64,000 bases of DNA from Rhizobium giardinii bv. giardinii H152 (GTDB taxonomy: Bacteria > Pseudomonadota > Alphaproteobacteria > Rhizobiales > Rhizobiaceae): assembly GCF_000379605.1 (NCBI RefSeq), contig NZ_KB902580.1:124188-188187 (forward strand), read 5' to 3'. The first letter of the stretch is position 1; every line of letters starts with the position of its first letter. Below, piece by piece: positions 1-9,412 of the stretch. The notes beneath the pieces were generated by a model. It was not told the origin of the DNA. It saw only the letters and a program-made list of their open reading frames with translations, and did not search any database. Position numbers and translations under genes: made by a program.

Positions 1-1125
1 GTCGCCCATGCTGATATAATCAAGGTCGGCGTCGTCGGGCCGTTCTCCGGTCCCTTCGCGCTGCAGGGCAAGAATTTCAAGGCCGGTATCGACGCCTATA
101 TGGCGCTGAACGGTAATTCGGTCGGTGGTGACACGATCGAGATCATCTACCGCGATGTTCCCACCGCCGATCCGGCACAGTCCAAGGCCCTGTCGCAGGA
201 ACTGGTCGTCAAGGAAGGCGTACAGTATCTCGCAGGCTTCTACTTTACACCCGATGCGATGGCCGCGACACCGCTGCTCGAACAGGCGAACGTGCCGATG
301 GTGGTGATGAACGCCGCCACCTCGGCCATTGTCACCAAGAGCCCCTATGTGGTGCGCACGTCCTTCACGACGTGGCAGACCTCGACGCCGATCGCCAAGG
401 TCGCCTTCGACGGCGGCACCAAGAAGGTCATTTCAGTCGTCAGCGACTACGGTCCCGGCGTCGATGCCGAAGCAGCCTTCAAGACCGGCTTCGAGGCAGC
501 CGGCGGCGAAATTGTCGAAGCCATCCGCATTCCGCTGCAGACCAATGATTTCTCGCCGATCATGCAACGCATCAAGGATTCAGGCGCCGAAGGCGTCTTC
601 GCCTTCCTGCCGTCCGGGCCGACCACCCTTGGTTTCGTGAAGGCTTTCAACGAGAACGGCCTCAAGGAGGGCGGCATCAAGTTCTTCGCTCCCGGCGACC
701 TTACCCAGGAATCCGACTTGCCGGCGCTGGGCGAGGCAGCACTTGGCCTGACCACGACCTTCCACTATGCCGTCTCGCATGACAGCGCCGAAAACAAGAA
801 GTTCGTCGAGGCCGCCGCCAAGGCGATCGGAAATCCGGCCGAGCTCTCCTTCCCGGCGGTCGGCGCCTATGACGGCATGCATGTCATCTACAAGATGATC
901 GATGCGACGGGCGGCGAGCAGGATGCGGCCAAGGCCGTCGATGCCGTGAAGGGCCTTGCCTGGGAAAGCCCGCGTGGTCCGGTGACCATCGACGCCGAAA
1001 GCCGCCATATCACTCAGAACATCTACCTGCGCGAAGTCGCGAGGGCGGACGACGGTACCTATTACAACAAGGAAATCCAGACCTTCGAAAACCAGGGCGA
1101 CCCGGGTCTGGCGGTTGTGAAGTAA
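1..1125 (+). CDS. ABC transporter substrate-binding protein, branched-chain amino acid (LivK) type, 5' end missing
   Basis: The reading frame is already open at base 1 and runs to TAA at 1123-1125, so the start and any signal peptide lie outside the window. The first visible residues (IIKVGVVGPFSGPFALQG) are the start of the mature periplasmic-binding fold type I domain found in LivK and amide-binding proteins. The remaining 374 residues are close to a full mature domain. It would capture a ligand in the periplasm for the permeases and ATPases that follow. The ligand cannot be told from sequence: this family also binds amides, urea and aromatic acids. A gap of about 200 bases separates it from the permease gene. 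Family sure, substrate unknown. Confidence 0.92.
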   Translation, partial: VAHADIIKVGVVGPFSGPFALQGKNFKAGIDAYMALNGNSVGGDTIEIIYRDVPTADPAQSKALSQELVVKEGVQYLAGFYFTPDAMAATPLLEQANVPMVVMNAATSAIVTKSPYVVRTSFTTWQTSTPIAKVAFDGGTKKVISVVSDYGPGVDAEAAFKTGFEAAGGEIVEAIRIPLQTNDFSPIMQRIKDSGAEGVFAFLPSGPTTLGFVKAFNENGLKEGGIKFFAPGDLTQESDLPALGEAALGLTTTFHYAVSHDSAENKKFVEAAAKAIGNPAELSFPAVGAYDGMHVIYKMIDATGGEQDAAKAVDAVKGLAWESPRGPVTIDAESRHITQNIYLREVARADDGTYYNKEIQTFENQGDPGLAVVK

Positions 1126-1327
1126 GGTCTGCAGCAGCGTGTGAGGCGGTGAATCTTCGAGTCACGCCCGACGAATGATGGAGGGAGGAGATAGCTTCCC
1201 TTCGATCAGGGATTGGGGGATGTCGCACGCATTGACCCGCCGTCCACCAGTCTTCGGGCTTGGCCCGCGGACCCCACACGGCCCGGCCTGACTTGCAGGA
1301 TTGAATAGACGGCATCGGAACGGAAAC

Positions 1328-2191
1328 ATGCAAACGGTCTTCAGCATCGGTGTCGATGCATTTGCTTACGGCATGGTGCTCTTCGTCATCTCCATCGGCC
1401 TTTCGGTCACCATGGGGCTGATGCGGGTCGTCAACCTTGCCCATGGCGCGTTCGCGATGATCGGCGGTTATATCGCCTCCTATGCGGCGCGCGACCTAGG
1501 GCTTGCCTATGCCGTCGCCGTGATGCTGGCGATTGCCGGCACGATCCTCATCGCCATTCCCGTCGAGCGCCTGCTCTACCGGCGCATCTACGGCCAGTCG
1601 GAGCTGACGCAGGTGCTGATGACGATCGGCATCACCTTCTGCATCATCGGCATCGCCAACTATGTCTTTGGCCCGACCCTTAAGACCATCCCGGCGCCGG
1701 ATGCGTTGCGCCAGCCGATCAGCCTCGGGTTCCGCACCGTTTCGGCGCACCGGCTCTTCGTCATCGCCTGCGGCACGGCCGTCGCGCTCGGTCTCTGGTA
1801 TTTCATCGAGCGTACCGCCTTCGGGGTGAAGATGCGCGCCGCGGTCGACAATGCAGCCATGGCCGCCGCGCTCGGCGTGCGGACCGAGGTTGTCTATGCC
1901 GTCAGCTTTGCCGTCGCCGTCGGCCTTGCGGCTTTCGGCGGCGTGGTCGGCGCCGAACTGCTGCCGATTGAGCCCTACTATGCGCTGCGCTATATGGTGA
2001 CCTTCCTGGTCGTCGTCTCGGTCGGCGGGGCGGGCTCCATTCCCGGCGCGCTTGCGGCCTGCCTGCTGCTTGGCGCCATTGACACGACTGGACGCTATCT
2101 CATGCCGGAATTCGGTGAATTCTTCTTCTATCTCGCTGTTATCGCCATCGTCTGGCTATTCCCTCGCGGCCTTGCCGGAAGGGCGGAGTGA
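1328..2191 (+). CDS. livH: ABC transporter permease, LivH type
   Basis: Inner-membrane permease of a branched-chain amino-acid-type importer. The protein is hydrophobic throughout and carries the LivH signature near the N-terminus (VNLAHGAFAMIGGY), with the typical length of about 290 residues. A longer frame opens at TTG 1301, but ATG 1328 gives the usual LivH N-terminus and follows a purine-rich stretch, so it was chosen. Its stop codon shares one base with the start of livM, which indicates translational coupling. It pairs with LivM to form the channel. Substrate is unknown. Confidence 0.9.
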   Translation: MQTVFSIGVDAFAYGMVLFVISIGLSVTMGLMRVVNLAHGAFAMIGGYIASYAARDLGLAYAVAVMLAIAGTILIAIPVERLLYRRIYGQSELTQVLMTIGITFCIIGIANYVFGPTLKTIPAPDALRQPISLGFRTVSAHRLFVIACGTAVALGLWYFIERTAFGVKMRAAVDNAAMAAALGVRTEVVYAVSFAVAVGLAAFGGVVGAELLPIEPYYALRYMVTFLVVVSVGGAGSIPGALAACLLLGAIDTTGRYLMPEFGEFFFYLAVIAIVWLFPRGLAGRAE

Positions 2192-3198
2192 TGGCGATGC
2201 TGAGTGGCTCCGACACCCTTTCCGTGACCGGCGATCGCCGCGCGAGGCTGACGCGCGACGCAATTGGAGTGCTCGTCATCCTCGCCCTCGGCATAGCGGG
2301 CTATTTCCTCTTTCCGAACAACCTTGCTCTCCTGACGCGGATCACTGCGATCGCGCTGCTTGTGCTGTCGCTCGATCTCGTCACCGGCTATTGCGGCGTC
2401 GCCACGCTCGGCCATGCCGCACTGTTTGGTGCCGGTGCCTATGGCGCGGCCATCGCGGCGGCGCATTTCGGCATTGCCGACCCGATCGCCATGCTCGCCG
2501 TCGGCATTATCGCGGGCTCGATTGCGGGCCTCGTCTCCGGGGTCGTAGTGCTGCGCGCGCACGGCCTGCCGCAACTCGTATTGTCCATCGCCATCATCCA
2601 TCTCGCCCACGAGGCGGCCAACAAGGCGTCCGGCTGGACTGGGGGCAGCGATGGCCTTGCCGGCATCATGCCCGATGCGGTCTTCGGCCTGTGGCAATTC
2701 GATCTGTGGGGCCGCACAGCCTATGTCTTCGGCATCGTGCTGCTCATCGTGGTCTTCGTCCTGCTCCGCCAGATCGTCCGCTCGCCCTTCGGCATGCTGT
2801 GCCGCGGCATCCGTCAGGATCCCGTGCGCATCCGGGCCATGGGTGGTTCGGTGCACGGGACGCTGGTCAGGATGTACATCATCTCCGGCGCGGTGGCCGG
2901 GGCCGGCGGCGCGCTCAATGCCATTTCCACACAGGTCGTTGGTCTCGACAGCCTGTCCTTCACGCTGTCGGCCGAAGCGATGGTCATGCTCGTGCTCGGC
3001 GGCACCGGTTCGCTCTACGGCGCGCTGATCGGCACCCTCGCTTTCCTGTGGTTCGAGGATGTGGTCTCGGCCGCAAACCCGTTCCACTGGCTTACCATCG
3101 TCGGCGCGCTGCTGATCGCTGTCGTGCTCTTCGCGCCCAAGGGCCTCTACGGCTCGCTGGCTTCCTATTTTGAACACCGCGGGAGGAAGAACCCATGA
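2191..3198 (+). CDS. livM: ABC transporter permease, LivM type
   Basis: Second inner-membrane permease of the importer. The motif GYCGVATLGHAALFGAGAYG near residue 65 is the LivM hallmark, and the length (335 aa) is usual. ATG 2191 overlaps the livH stop (TGATG). The gene ends with a four-base ATGA overlap with livG, so livH to livF form one coupled translation unit. The protein forms the transmembrane channel with LivH. Confidence 0.9.
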   Translation: MAMLSGSDTLSVTGDRRARLTRDAIGVLVILALGIAGYFLFPNNLALLTRITAIALLVLSLDLVTGYCGVATLGHAALFGAGAYGAAIAAAHFGIADPIAMLAVGIIAGSIAGLVSGVVVLRAHGLPQLVLSIAIIHLAHEAANKASGWTGGSDGLAGIMPDAVFGLWQFDLWGRTAYVFGIVLLIVVFVLLRQIVRSPFGMLCRGIRQDPVRIRAMGGSVHGTLVRMYIISGAVAGAGGALNAISTQVVGLDSLSFTLSAEAMVMLVLGGTGSLYGALIGTLAFLWFEDVVSAANPFHWLTIVGALLIAVVLFAPKGLYGSLASYFEHRGRKNP

Positions 3199-3959
3199 CC
3201 GCGATTTTCGACGTCCGAAACCTGAAGAAGACGTTCGGCGGTCTTGTCGTCACCAACGACGTTTCATTGTCCATGGCACCGGGCGACCGGGTGGCGCTGA
3301 TCGGACCGAACGGAGCGGGCAAGACTACCTTCGTCAACCTTGTCACGGGCAATATTTTGCCAAACGCCGGGAGCGTCATGCTCTGCGGCGAGGACGTGAC
3401 GCGTCTTGGCCCGACGCAGCGCGTGCGCCGCGGCCTCGTGCGTTCTTTCCAGGTCACCCGGCTGTTTCCCGAAATGACCCCGGAAGAGCATGTGGCGCTC
3501 GCTATCCTACAGCGCGAGGGGCGTTCGGGAAGAATGTTTGCCAGCCACCGCGCCATGCCGGATGTCATGCAGGAAGGCCACGCGCTTCTGTCACGGCTCG
3601 GCATCGCCCATCTTGCCCGCCACCGGGTCAGCGAGATTGCTTACGGCCAGCAGCGCCTGCTGGAACTCGCGCTGGCGCTGGCGCTGAAGCCGAAGGTGCT
3701 GCTGCTCGACGAACCGGCAGCCGGAGTGCCGCAAAGCGACACCGCCCGGATCGAGCAGGCGATCGCCGACCTGCCCTCCGATCTCGCCGTGCTTATGATC
3801 GAGCATGACATGGACCTCGTCTTCCGCTTCGCAAAGCGTGTCGTCGTGCTGGCGGCGGGCGAGATCATCTTTGACGGATCGCCGGATGCCGTGACGAAGG
3901 ATGCCCGCGTCCGCCAGGCCTATCTCGGGAGCTATGCCGATGCCCGCAGCGTCGCTTGA
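3195..3959 (+). CDS. livG: ABC transporter ATP-binding protein, LivG type
   Basis: Cytoplasmic ATPase energising the LivHM channel. Walker A (GPNGAGKTT) is near residue 36 and Walker B with its glutamate is VLLLDEP near residue 178; the H-loop is IEHDMDLV. The signature region reads AYGQQRLLELA, the LivG form of LSGGQ. The segment after the Walker B glutamate reads AAGVPQSDT, where most LivG proteins have AAGLNPxE, so the D-loop region is unusual but the fold looks complete. The start overlaps the livM stop and the 3' end overlaps livF. Confidence 0.9.
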   Translation: MTAIFDVRNLKKTFGGLVVTNDVSLSMAPGDRVALIGPNGAGKTTFVNLVTGNILPNAGSVMLCGEDVTRLGPTQRVRRGLVRSFQVTRLFPEMTPEEHVALAILQREGRSGRMFASHRAMPDVMQEGHALLSRLGIAHLARHRVSEIAYGQQRLLELALALALKPKVLLLDEPAAGVPQSDTARIEQAIADLPSDLAVLMIEHDMDLVFRFAKRVVVLAAGEIIFDGSPDAVTKDARVRQAYLGSYADARSVA

Positions 3960-4656
3960 AATTTCCGGCCTGTCCGCAGGCTATGGCCCGACGCGCGTCT
4001 TGGAGGATATATCCTTCTCGGCCCCCGCCGGCCGGCGCCTTGCGGTGCTCGGCCGCAACGGCATGGGCAAGTCGACGCTCTTTGCCACGCTCGCCGGCCA
4101 GACAAAACGATACGGGGGTGAAATCCGTCTCGACGGCGCATCGATTGAGGGCATAGACAGCGCCTCTCGCGCGCACAAAGGCCTGGGCTATGTGCCACAG
4201 TCACGCGATGTCTTTCCGACGCTGACAGTCGAGGAAAATCTCTTTGTCGGCCTGAAGGCACGGCCACGCGCCGCCATCGAGGAGGCCTACACCATGTTTC
4301 CGCGCCTGAAAGAGCGCCGCAGGAACTTCGGCTCGCAACTTTCCGGCGGCGAGCAGCAAATGCTGACGACGGCGCGCACCATTCTCGGCCAACCCTCCGT
4401 GCTTTTGCTCGACGAGCCGCTGGAAGGGCTTGCCCCCGTCATCTGCGAGGAACTGATGGCCGCCTTCAGCACGCTTGCGGCGTCCGGCGCGATGACAATC
4501 CTGCTCGTCGAGCAGCGCATCCAGAGCGCACTCGATTTCGCAGAAGAGGTCATCATTCTCGAGCGTGGCCGTATTGCATGGAGCGGCACACCCGCTGCGC
4601 TGTCCGTCGACCGGCATGCGGTGGAAACCCTGCTCGGGGTTGGCGGCCTGCACTGA
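3934..4656 (+). CDS. livF: ABC transporter ATP-binding protein, LivF type
   Basis: Second cytoplasmic ATPase of the importer, partner of LivG. Walker A is GRNGMGKST, the signature is LSGGEQQM, Walker B is VLLLDEPLEGLAP, and the H-loop region is LLVEQRIQ; all are typical of LivF. Two in-frame ATGs (3934 and 3940) lie within the end of livG; the first is used here. The gene closes the operon, and no clear hairpin with a T-run is visible downstream. Confidence 0.9.
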   Translation: MPMPAASLEISGLSAGYGPTRVLEDISFSAPAGRRLAVLGRNGMGKSTLFATLAGQTKRYGGEIRLDGASIEGIDSASRAHKGLGYVPQSRDVFPTLTVEENLFVGLKARPRAAIEEAYTMFPRLKERRRNFGSQLSGGEQQMLTTARTILGQPSVLLLDEPLEGLAPVICEELMAAFSTLAASGAMTILLVEQRIQSALDFAEEVIILERGRIAWSGTPAALSVDRHAVETLLGVGGLH

Positions 4657-4693
4657 CGGGATGACTTGCAGCTCCAGTCCGAAATCCGATTGA

Positions 4694-5040
4694 TCATACC
4701 CAGATACGCAGCGTGCTAACTGACCGGGCATGCTCGACCCCGGCATTGATGTGGTGGCGCAGCAGCCGTATCGCGGTTTCTATATCAGGGCTCAGCGCAG
4801 CCTCCTTCAACGCCCGGTGCTCAGGGCGCGAGGCCAAGGGCGAAAGGCCAGCGCGATCATCTGATAGCGCAGGTACTTGTCGAAAACGTAAGCGCGGGTC
4901 TGCATCAGCACGCGTGACCCGCAGGCCGAAATCAGCATCTGGTGGAAAGACCGGTTGCTGCGGCGCCATGCGTTGACATCCGAGGTGACGCTCGCCTGTC
5001 GCGCTTGTGATGCGCGGCGATGACCCCGCCTCCCAGTCGA
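4694..5040 (-). pseudogene. GntR-family regulator remnant (FCD domain, frameshifted)
   Basis: Two reading frames on the minus strand join to give the C-terminal ligand-binding (FCD) domain of a GntR regulator. The upstream frame reads RRSNRSFHQMLISACGS and VLMQTRAYVFDKYLRYQM, then hits a stop. From about 4835 a second frame continues with EHRALKEAALSPDIETAIRLL. The N-terminal winged-helix DNA-binding half is absent. It is therefore truncated and frameshifted. Its position next to the liv operon suggests it once regulated it. No function is expected now. Confidence 0.75.
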
Positions 5041-5173
5041 GTGTCGCCGCTCGGATTGGAACCGGTGTCAACCGTTCAATTCGCGAAAGATTAACCAAAG
5101 GTAACCTGAAAAATTTTGCTGGAAATCAGGCCAATTGCTCGCTGGACCAGGCGTTCTCATTCTGGAAATCAAA

Positions 5174-6193
5174 TTATAAGGAGCAAACTGATGTTCGCTC
5201 GACCAGTTTACAGGGCACGACGCGACTGCTCGGGCGAGCCTTGCTTCCCGCCACGACGCTATTCAACAATTCCGCCCCTTCTAGACCTAAATCGTAATAG
5301 GGCAAGGCCGCAGTGGTCAGTTCCGGCTTCAGCGCCAGGGAAACCGTCCGGAAATCGTCAAAGCCGACAATACTGACATCCTCGGGGATGCGGAGACCCA
5401 ATGCCATTGCCGCGATGTAGATTTGGATGGTCATTTCGTCATTGCCGCTCATGATTGCAGTAGGTCGATCCCTTTGTTGTAGCATCTCTGTCGCAACGGC
5501 AAAAACGTAGTTCTTCTCCGCTCCAACCGGTCCTTCCATGCCCAGACGGATACTCAGGTCGCTCTCTGCAAGGCCAAAGTCTCCAGCGGTTTTACGGAAG
5601 GCCTCGAGGCGCAGTTGCGCGCCCAACAAGATGGGATTCAGCCGGATGTAGCCGATCTTTCGATGGCCCCTGCTAAGCAGATAGCGGGTAAGATCTTGCG
5701 CGCCCTGGTAGTCATCAGGCTCGATCGACGGTAACAGTTCGTTCGTTTGAGGCCTGCAGTTGATCATCACCGTGGGGATGCTCACATCGCCGGTTACGGG
5801 GTCGACGATGCGATGAAACATCGTTACATAGAGAACACCGTCGATGCGATGGGATTGGAACATCTTCCAAATTTCCGCCTCGCGCTCGGACGCCCCGCCC
5901 GTGTTTGCCATCAGGATGGTCTTTCCGTTCGCATTTGCCCAATCCTGGACTCCGCGAACGATATCCACCGAGTAAGGCGTGGTCGATACATAATCGGTGA
6001 TGATGCCAAATGTGTTGGAGCGACTTGAGCGGATGAGGCGTGCCGCCATGTTCGGCACGTATCCGAGGTCTCGAATGGCCTTTTCTACCCTCTCCCTTGT
6101 TTCCTCAGTCACATAAGGTTCGCCGTTAATCACCCTTGAGACAGTTTTGTTCGATACCCCCGCCACTTTCGCGACGCTGACGATGCTCACCAT
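5174..6193 (-). CDS. LacI-family transcriptional regulator
   Basis: A 339-aa LacI/GalR repressor. The N-terminal helix-turn-helix and hinge are clear (VAKVAGVSNKTVSRVING, then the YVPNMAARLIRS hinge helix near residue 50), followed by a periplasmic-binding-like sensor domain (residues about 60-335). ATG 6193 is preceded by AAGGAG. It is divergent from the sugar importer and GH91/GH32 genes, and three similar operator-like sequences lie in the shared 170-base gap. It is therefore the likely local repressor, induced by the imported oligosaccharide or a breakdown product; the inducer is inferred, not seen. Confidence 0.92.
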   Translation of the reverse strand: MVSIVSVAKVAGVSNKTVSRVINGEPYVTEETRERVEKAIRDLGYVPNMAARLIRSSRSNTFGIITDYVSTTPYSVDIVRGVQDWANANGKTILMANTGGASEREAEIWKMFQSHRIDGVLYVTMFHRIVDPVTGDVSIPTVMINCRPQTNELLPSIEPDDYQGAQDLTRYLLSRGHRKIGYIRLNPILLGAQLRLEAFRKTAGDFGLAESDLSIRLGMEGPVGAEKNYVFAVATEMLQQRDRPTAIMSGNDEMTIQIYIAAMALGLRIPEDVSIVGFDDFRTVSLALKPELTTAALPYYDLGLEGAELLNSVVAGSKARPSSRVVPCKLVERTSVCSL

Positions 6194-6236
6194 GTCCGCA
6201 AAATCTCCTTGTCCAGATTTGTTTTAAACGAGACGC

Positions 6237-6296
6237 ATGACAACGTCGACATATTTTTATGACAACGTCGACATCCAATATTGACAACGTCGTCAT
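6237..6296. promoter_or_regulatory. Three phased LacI-type operators
   Basis: Three near-identical 16-mers start at 6237, 6259 and 6281, exactly 22 bases apart (about two helical turns). Two read ATGACAACGTCGACAT and the third TTGACAACGTCGTCAT. Each is an imperfect palindrome around a central CG, as expected for LacI-family operators. They sit between the lacI-type gene and the importer it faces. Same-face binding of several dimers is a reasonable inference. Confidence 0.8.
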
Positions 6297-6310
6297 ACGA
6301 GGACTACCTT
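6281..6310 (+). promoter_or_regulatory. Candidate promoter for the sugar importer operon
   Basis: A perfect TTGACA (6281-6286) lies inside the third operator. A weak -10-like TACCTT follows at 6305-6310 after an 18-base spacer. If real, repressor bound to the third operator would cover the -35 box. The -10 is poor, so the assignment is tentative. Confidence 0.4.
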
Positions 6311-6362
6311 CGCACCAAGAAGGAGCTCAACGCAAACGCAACGAGCCAAACGGGAGGAATCG

Positions 6363-7622
6363 ATGAGGAAAATACTTGGTACCAGCGCACTCGCGCTTGT
6401 TTTCATGGCGGCTTCCGCCAGGGCCGAAACCATCAACATCCTGGTGGAAGGCGGCGGCGAAATGCTGCAGAAGGCAGTCGCCGAGAAGTTTACCGCCGAG
6501 ACCGGCATCCAGGTGAACTTCACCGTCGTCCCCTATCAAGGTGTCTTTGACAAGTTCTCGGCCGAGATCGCTTCCGGTTCATCCGCCTTCGACGTGGTGA
6601 CAATTGATGTTGTGTGGAATGCGAAGTTTGCAGACCATGTCGAGGACCTCTCACCTCTTTTCACTGACGCGATTCGTGCAGACCTACCGCCGGCTTTACT
6701 TGCAGACGCAAAGGTCCGTGACAAATTGATCGGCATGCCCGGATGGGCAAACGCCGAGATCATCTTCTATCGCAGGGACCTCTTCGACAAAGCGGAGGAA
6801 AAGGAGGTGTTCCAGGCAAAGTATGGCTATCCCCTTGCTCCTCCTACGACCTGGCAGCAATGGCGCGACATCGCAAAATTCTTCACCCGTGACACCGACA
6901 GTGACGGCAAGATCGATTTCTGGGGCACCGACACCATCGGTACCTTTTCCGAGGAATGGATGGCGCATGTGCTGCAAGCGGGGTCGCCCGGTGTGATCCT
7001 CGACAAGGATGGGCAGGTCATTATCGACAATGAGGGGCACAAAAAGGCGCTCGAGTTCTACATATCGCCGCATTGTATCGATCATTCCGTCCCGGAAAAC
7101 GTCAACGAAATCGGCTGGGGCGAAGCGCAGAACCTGTTCTACCAGGGCAAGACCGCAATGATGAAATTCTGGGGTCACGCCTACAAGATGACGCCTCCGG
7201 ACTCCAAGATCAGCGGTAAGGTCGGTGTCGCGCCGATGTTGGCTGGCGATGCTGGAATCGCAGCCATTCCAGGGCCCTGGTACAACGTCGTCCCATCGAC
7301 CTCGCAGCACAAGGACGCCGCCAAAAAGTTCATCGCGTTTGCTATCGCCAATAACGCCTTGGGCATCGAAGCGCCGCTCGGCCTCGCCGCGACGAACTCC
7401 GCGTATCGCAGCTACGCGGGCAAGCCCGGTTATGAACATTTCACCCCGCTTCTACAGACGCTGAGTGCTCCCGCGACGCGAGGTCGGCCAATGAACGAGA
7501 AATACCAAGAGATAGTCGACGAAGCTGTGCTGCCCGCCGTCCAGCAGGCACTTACCTGTCAGGCAGATGTCGGTGAAGTCTTGACGGAAGCCAAGGAAAC
7601 GATCGAGGAAATTCTCAACTAA
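6363..7622 (+). CDS. Extracellular sugar-binding protein (family 1)
   Basis: A 419-aa periplasmic solute-binding protein of the MalE/UgpB superfamily. A signal peptide (MRKILGTSALALVFMAASARA) ends at about residue 21, followed by ETINILVEGGGE and a full family 1 fold. ATG 6363 has the strong ribosome site GGGAGGA. It is first in a run with two permeases, an ATPase, a GH91 and a GH32 enzyme, all on the same strand. From this context the ligand is predicted to be a fructose-based disaccharide such as a difructose anhydride or inulobiose. The sequence itself shows only the family. Confidence 0.9.
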   Translation: MRKILGTSALALVFMAASARAETINILVEGGGEMLQKAVAEKFTAETGIQVNFTVVPYQGVFDKFSAEIASGSSAFDVVTIDVVWNAKFADHVEDLSPLFTDAIRADLPPALLADAKVRDKLIGMPGWANAEIIFYRRDLFDKAEEKEVFQAKYGYPLAPPTTWQQWRDIAKFFTRDTDSDGKIDFWGTDTIGTFSEEWMAHVLQAGSPGVILDKDGQVIIDNEGHKKALEFYISPHCIDHSVPENVNEIGWGEAQNLFYQGKTAMMKFWGHAYKMTPPDSKISGKVGVAPMLAGDAGIAAIPGPWYNVVPSTSQHKDAAKKFIAFAIANNALGIEAPLGLAATNSAYRSYAGKPGYEHFTPLLQTLSAPATRGRPMNEKYQEIVDEAVLPAVQQALTCQADVGEVLTEAKETIEEILN

Positions 7623-7688
7623 CCTCGGACCTTCCTCAGCATCGCGGGGAGGATATGTCACCCGCGTCCCTAGCTTTCGGAGACGGAC

Positions 7689-8570
7689 ATGTCGGATGAA
7701 GACCGATTTGTACTTTGCATGCTCGCGCCTGCAGTCGCCATCCTCGGCGTGCTGGTCGCTTATCCGGTAGGGCTGCTGGTATTCGACTCCTTTTTCAAGG
7801 TCGATACGATTACGCCCCATATACGCGAATGGGTCGGCCTGCAGAACTATTTCGATGCCTTGACTTCGAAACGTGTCCTGGAAAGTGCTTTGCGGACCGT
7901 TCAGTATTCGGTCTTTGCGCTGTTCTTCGAATTTACGTTTGGCTTCTGTGCGGCGCTGCTCTTTTCGGCGCTTGCCGGTCAATCGCGGTGGCATCGCACG
8001 ATCTTCGCTCTGCCGTTGATGGTTCCCCCTATCGTCGGGGGTCTACTGTGGCGATTTCTGCTCGTTGGCAATATCGGCATTCTAAACTACGGGCTCGCCC
8101 GTTTGGGTCTTATAAGCGATCCAGACGCGATCGCATGGTTGTCCAGCGAAGATATCGTCATCTATTCTGTTTCCTTTGCCGACATCTGGCTGACGACCTC
8201 CTTTGTCGCCCTTGTGTCCTATGCCGGGCTGACGAACATCCCAAAGGATCTGCTTGAGGCAGCACGGATCGACGGGGCAAATGCGCTCAAGCGCTTCTGG
8301 CATGTCACTCTTCCGCTGATGCGGCCGGTAATCGCCGTCGTCGTGATCGTACGGGGCGTGGATGCTGCAAAGACATTCGACTTGATCTGGATACAGACAC
8401 AGGGTGGTCCCCGTCATGCTTCCGAGGTGTTCTCGATGAACATCTACCAGCGCATGGTTCGGTTCGGCGATCTGGGCGAGGCTTCCGCGTCTGGAACGTT
8501 GTTTCTTATCGTCATGATGGGTTTGGCGGCAGTCGCCTATTGGAAGATATGGAGGCCGGTACATGCATAG
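7689..8570 (+). CDS. Sugar ABC transporter permease (MalF/UgpA type)
   Basis: A 293-aa inner-membrane permease of a carbohydrate importer. It is hydrophobic with several membrane spans, and the EAA loop that contacts the ATPase is visible (LLEAARIDGANALKRFWHV, near residue 190). ATG 7689 follows a purine-rich GGAGAC. Its 3' end overlaps the next permease by eight bases, showing tight coupling. It forms the channel with that permease. Confidence 0.92.
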   Translation: MSDEDRFVLCMLAPAVAILGVLVAYPVGLLVFDSFFKVDTITPHIREWVGLQNYFDALTSKRVLESALRTVQYSVFALFFEFTFGFCAALLFSALAGQSRWHRTIFALPLMVPPIVGGLLWRFLLVGNIGILNYGLARLGLISDPDAIAWLSSEDIVIYSVSFADIWLTTSFVALVSYAGLTNIPKDLLEAARIDGANALKRFWHVTLPLMRPVIAVVVIVRGVDAAKTFDLIWIQTQGGPRHASEVFSMNIYQRMVRFGDLGEASASGTLFLIVMMGLAAVAYWKIWRPVHA

Positions 8571-9399
8571 TGCGCCCCGCCTCAATGTCAGCGCAATCCT
8601 GATCAACGCGGCAGCCCTCGTACTGGTGCTATCGTACGCTCTGCCTTACATTTATCTCCTGATGACCTCCATAAAGCCGGCGGCCGATGTCCAGCAGATC
8701 CCGCCAAGCTTCTTTCCCGCTGTCGTCTCATTCGAGAACTTTCGCGAAGTGATGCGATCTTCAACCTTGCCGAGAGCCTTCATCAATTCGCTCATCGTCG
8801 CGGTGCTGACGACTGCTCTCTCGCTGTCAGTAGCCGTACCTGCTGCTTACGTTGCCACGCAGTATCGGCGCAGGATCACTACCATTTTCCTACTCTTCGC
8901 ACTGGTGACGCGCATGGTGCCGTCGGTGGCGCTCGGAGTGCCGCTCTTCCAGCTTTTGAAGTCGCTCGGCCTGCTCGATACAATTCCGGGCCTAGTTCTC
9001 GCTCACACGTCGGCCGCGGTACCACTGGCACTGCTACTCATGTCCGCCTTCTTCGAGGGGATACCGAAGGAACTCGAAGAAGCGGCGCGCATGGATGGCT
9101 GCACACGATTCCAGGCGTTTCGAAAGATTGTCCTTCCGGTCATGACAGGGGGGATAGCGGTCACGGCGCTCTTTACCTTCATCACAAGCTGGAACGAGTT
9201 CCTCTACGCGCTGCTGTTGACGTCCGAGGCGACCAAGACCGCGCCGATCGTCATCGCCGAATACAACTCAGTCTATGGGCTTGCCTGGGGGGCGATGACG
9301 GCTGCGGCCGTACTCTACTCGCTGCCGGTCATCATCGTAACGCTCGCACTTCAAAAACAGATCGTCGGCGGCCTGACTTTCGGCGCTGTAAAGGGATGA
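8563..9399 (+). CDS. Sugar ABC transporter permease (MalG/UgpE type)
   Basis: A 278-aa inner-membrane permease, the second half of the channel. The EAA loop reads ELEEAARMDGCTRFQAFRKI (near residue 170) and is followed by VLPVMTGGIAVTALFTFITS, both characteristic of MalG-like proteins. The start lies within the end of the previous gene. The ATPase gene follows after 13 bases. Confidence 0.92.
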   Translation: MHSAPRLNVSAILINAAALVLVLSYALPYIYLLMTSIKPAADVQQIPPSFFPAVVSFENFREVMRSSTLPRAFINSLIVAVLTTALSLSVAVPAAYVATQYRRRITTIFLLFALVTRMVPSVALGVPLFQLLKSLGLLDTIPGLVLAHTSAAVPLALLLMSAFFEGIPKELEEAARMDGCTRFQAFRKIVLPVMTGGIAVTALFTFITSWNEFLYALLLTSEATKTAPIVIAEYNSVYGLAWGAMTAAAVLYSLPVIIVTLALQKQIVGGLTFGAVKG

Positions 9400-9412
9400 G
9401 GGAGGCAAAGGC

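Noticed and set aside
2128..3177. A 349-aa minus-strand frame opposite livM
   Set aside because: Rich in Asp, Arg and His with no family; it mirrors the livM codon pattern.
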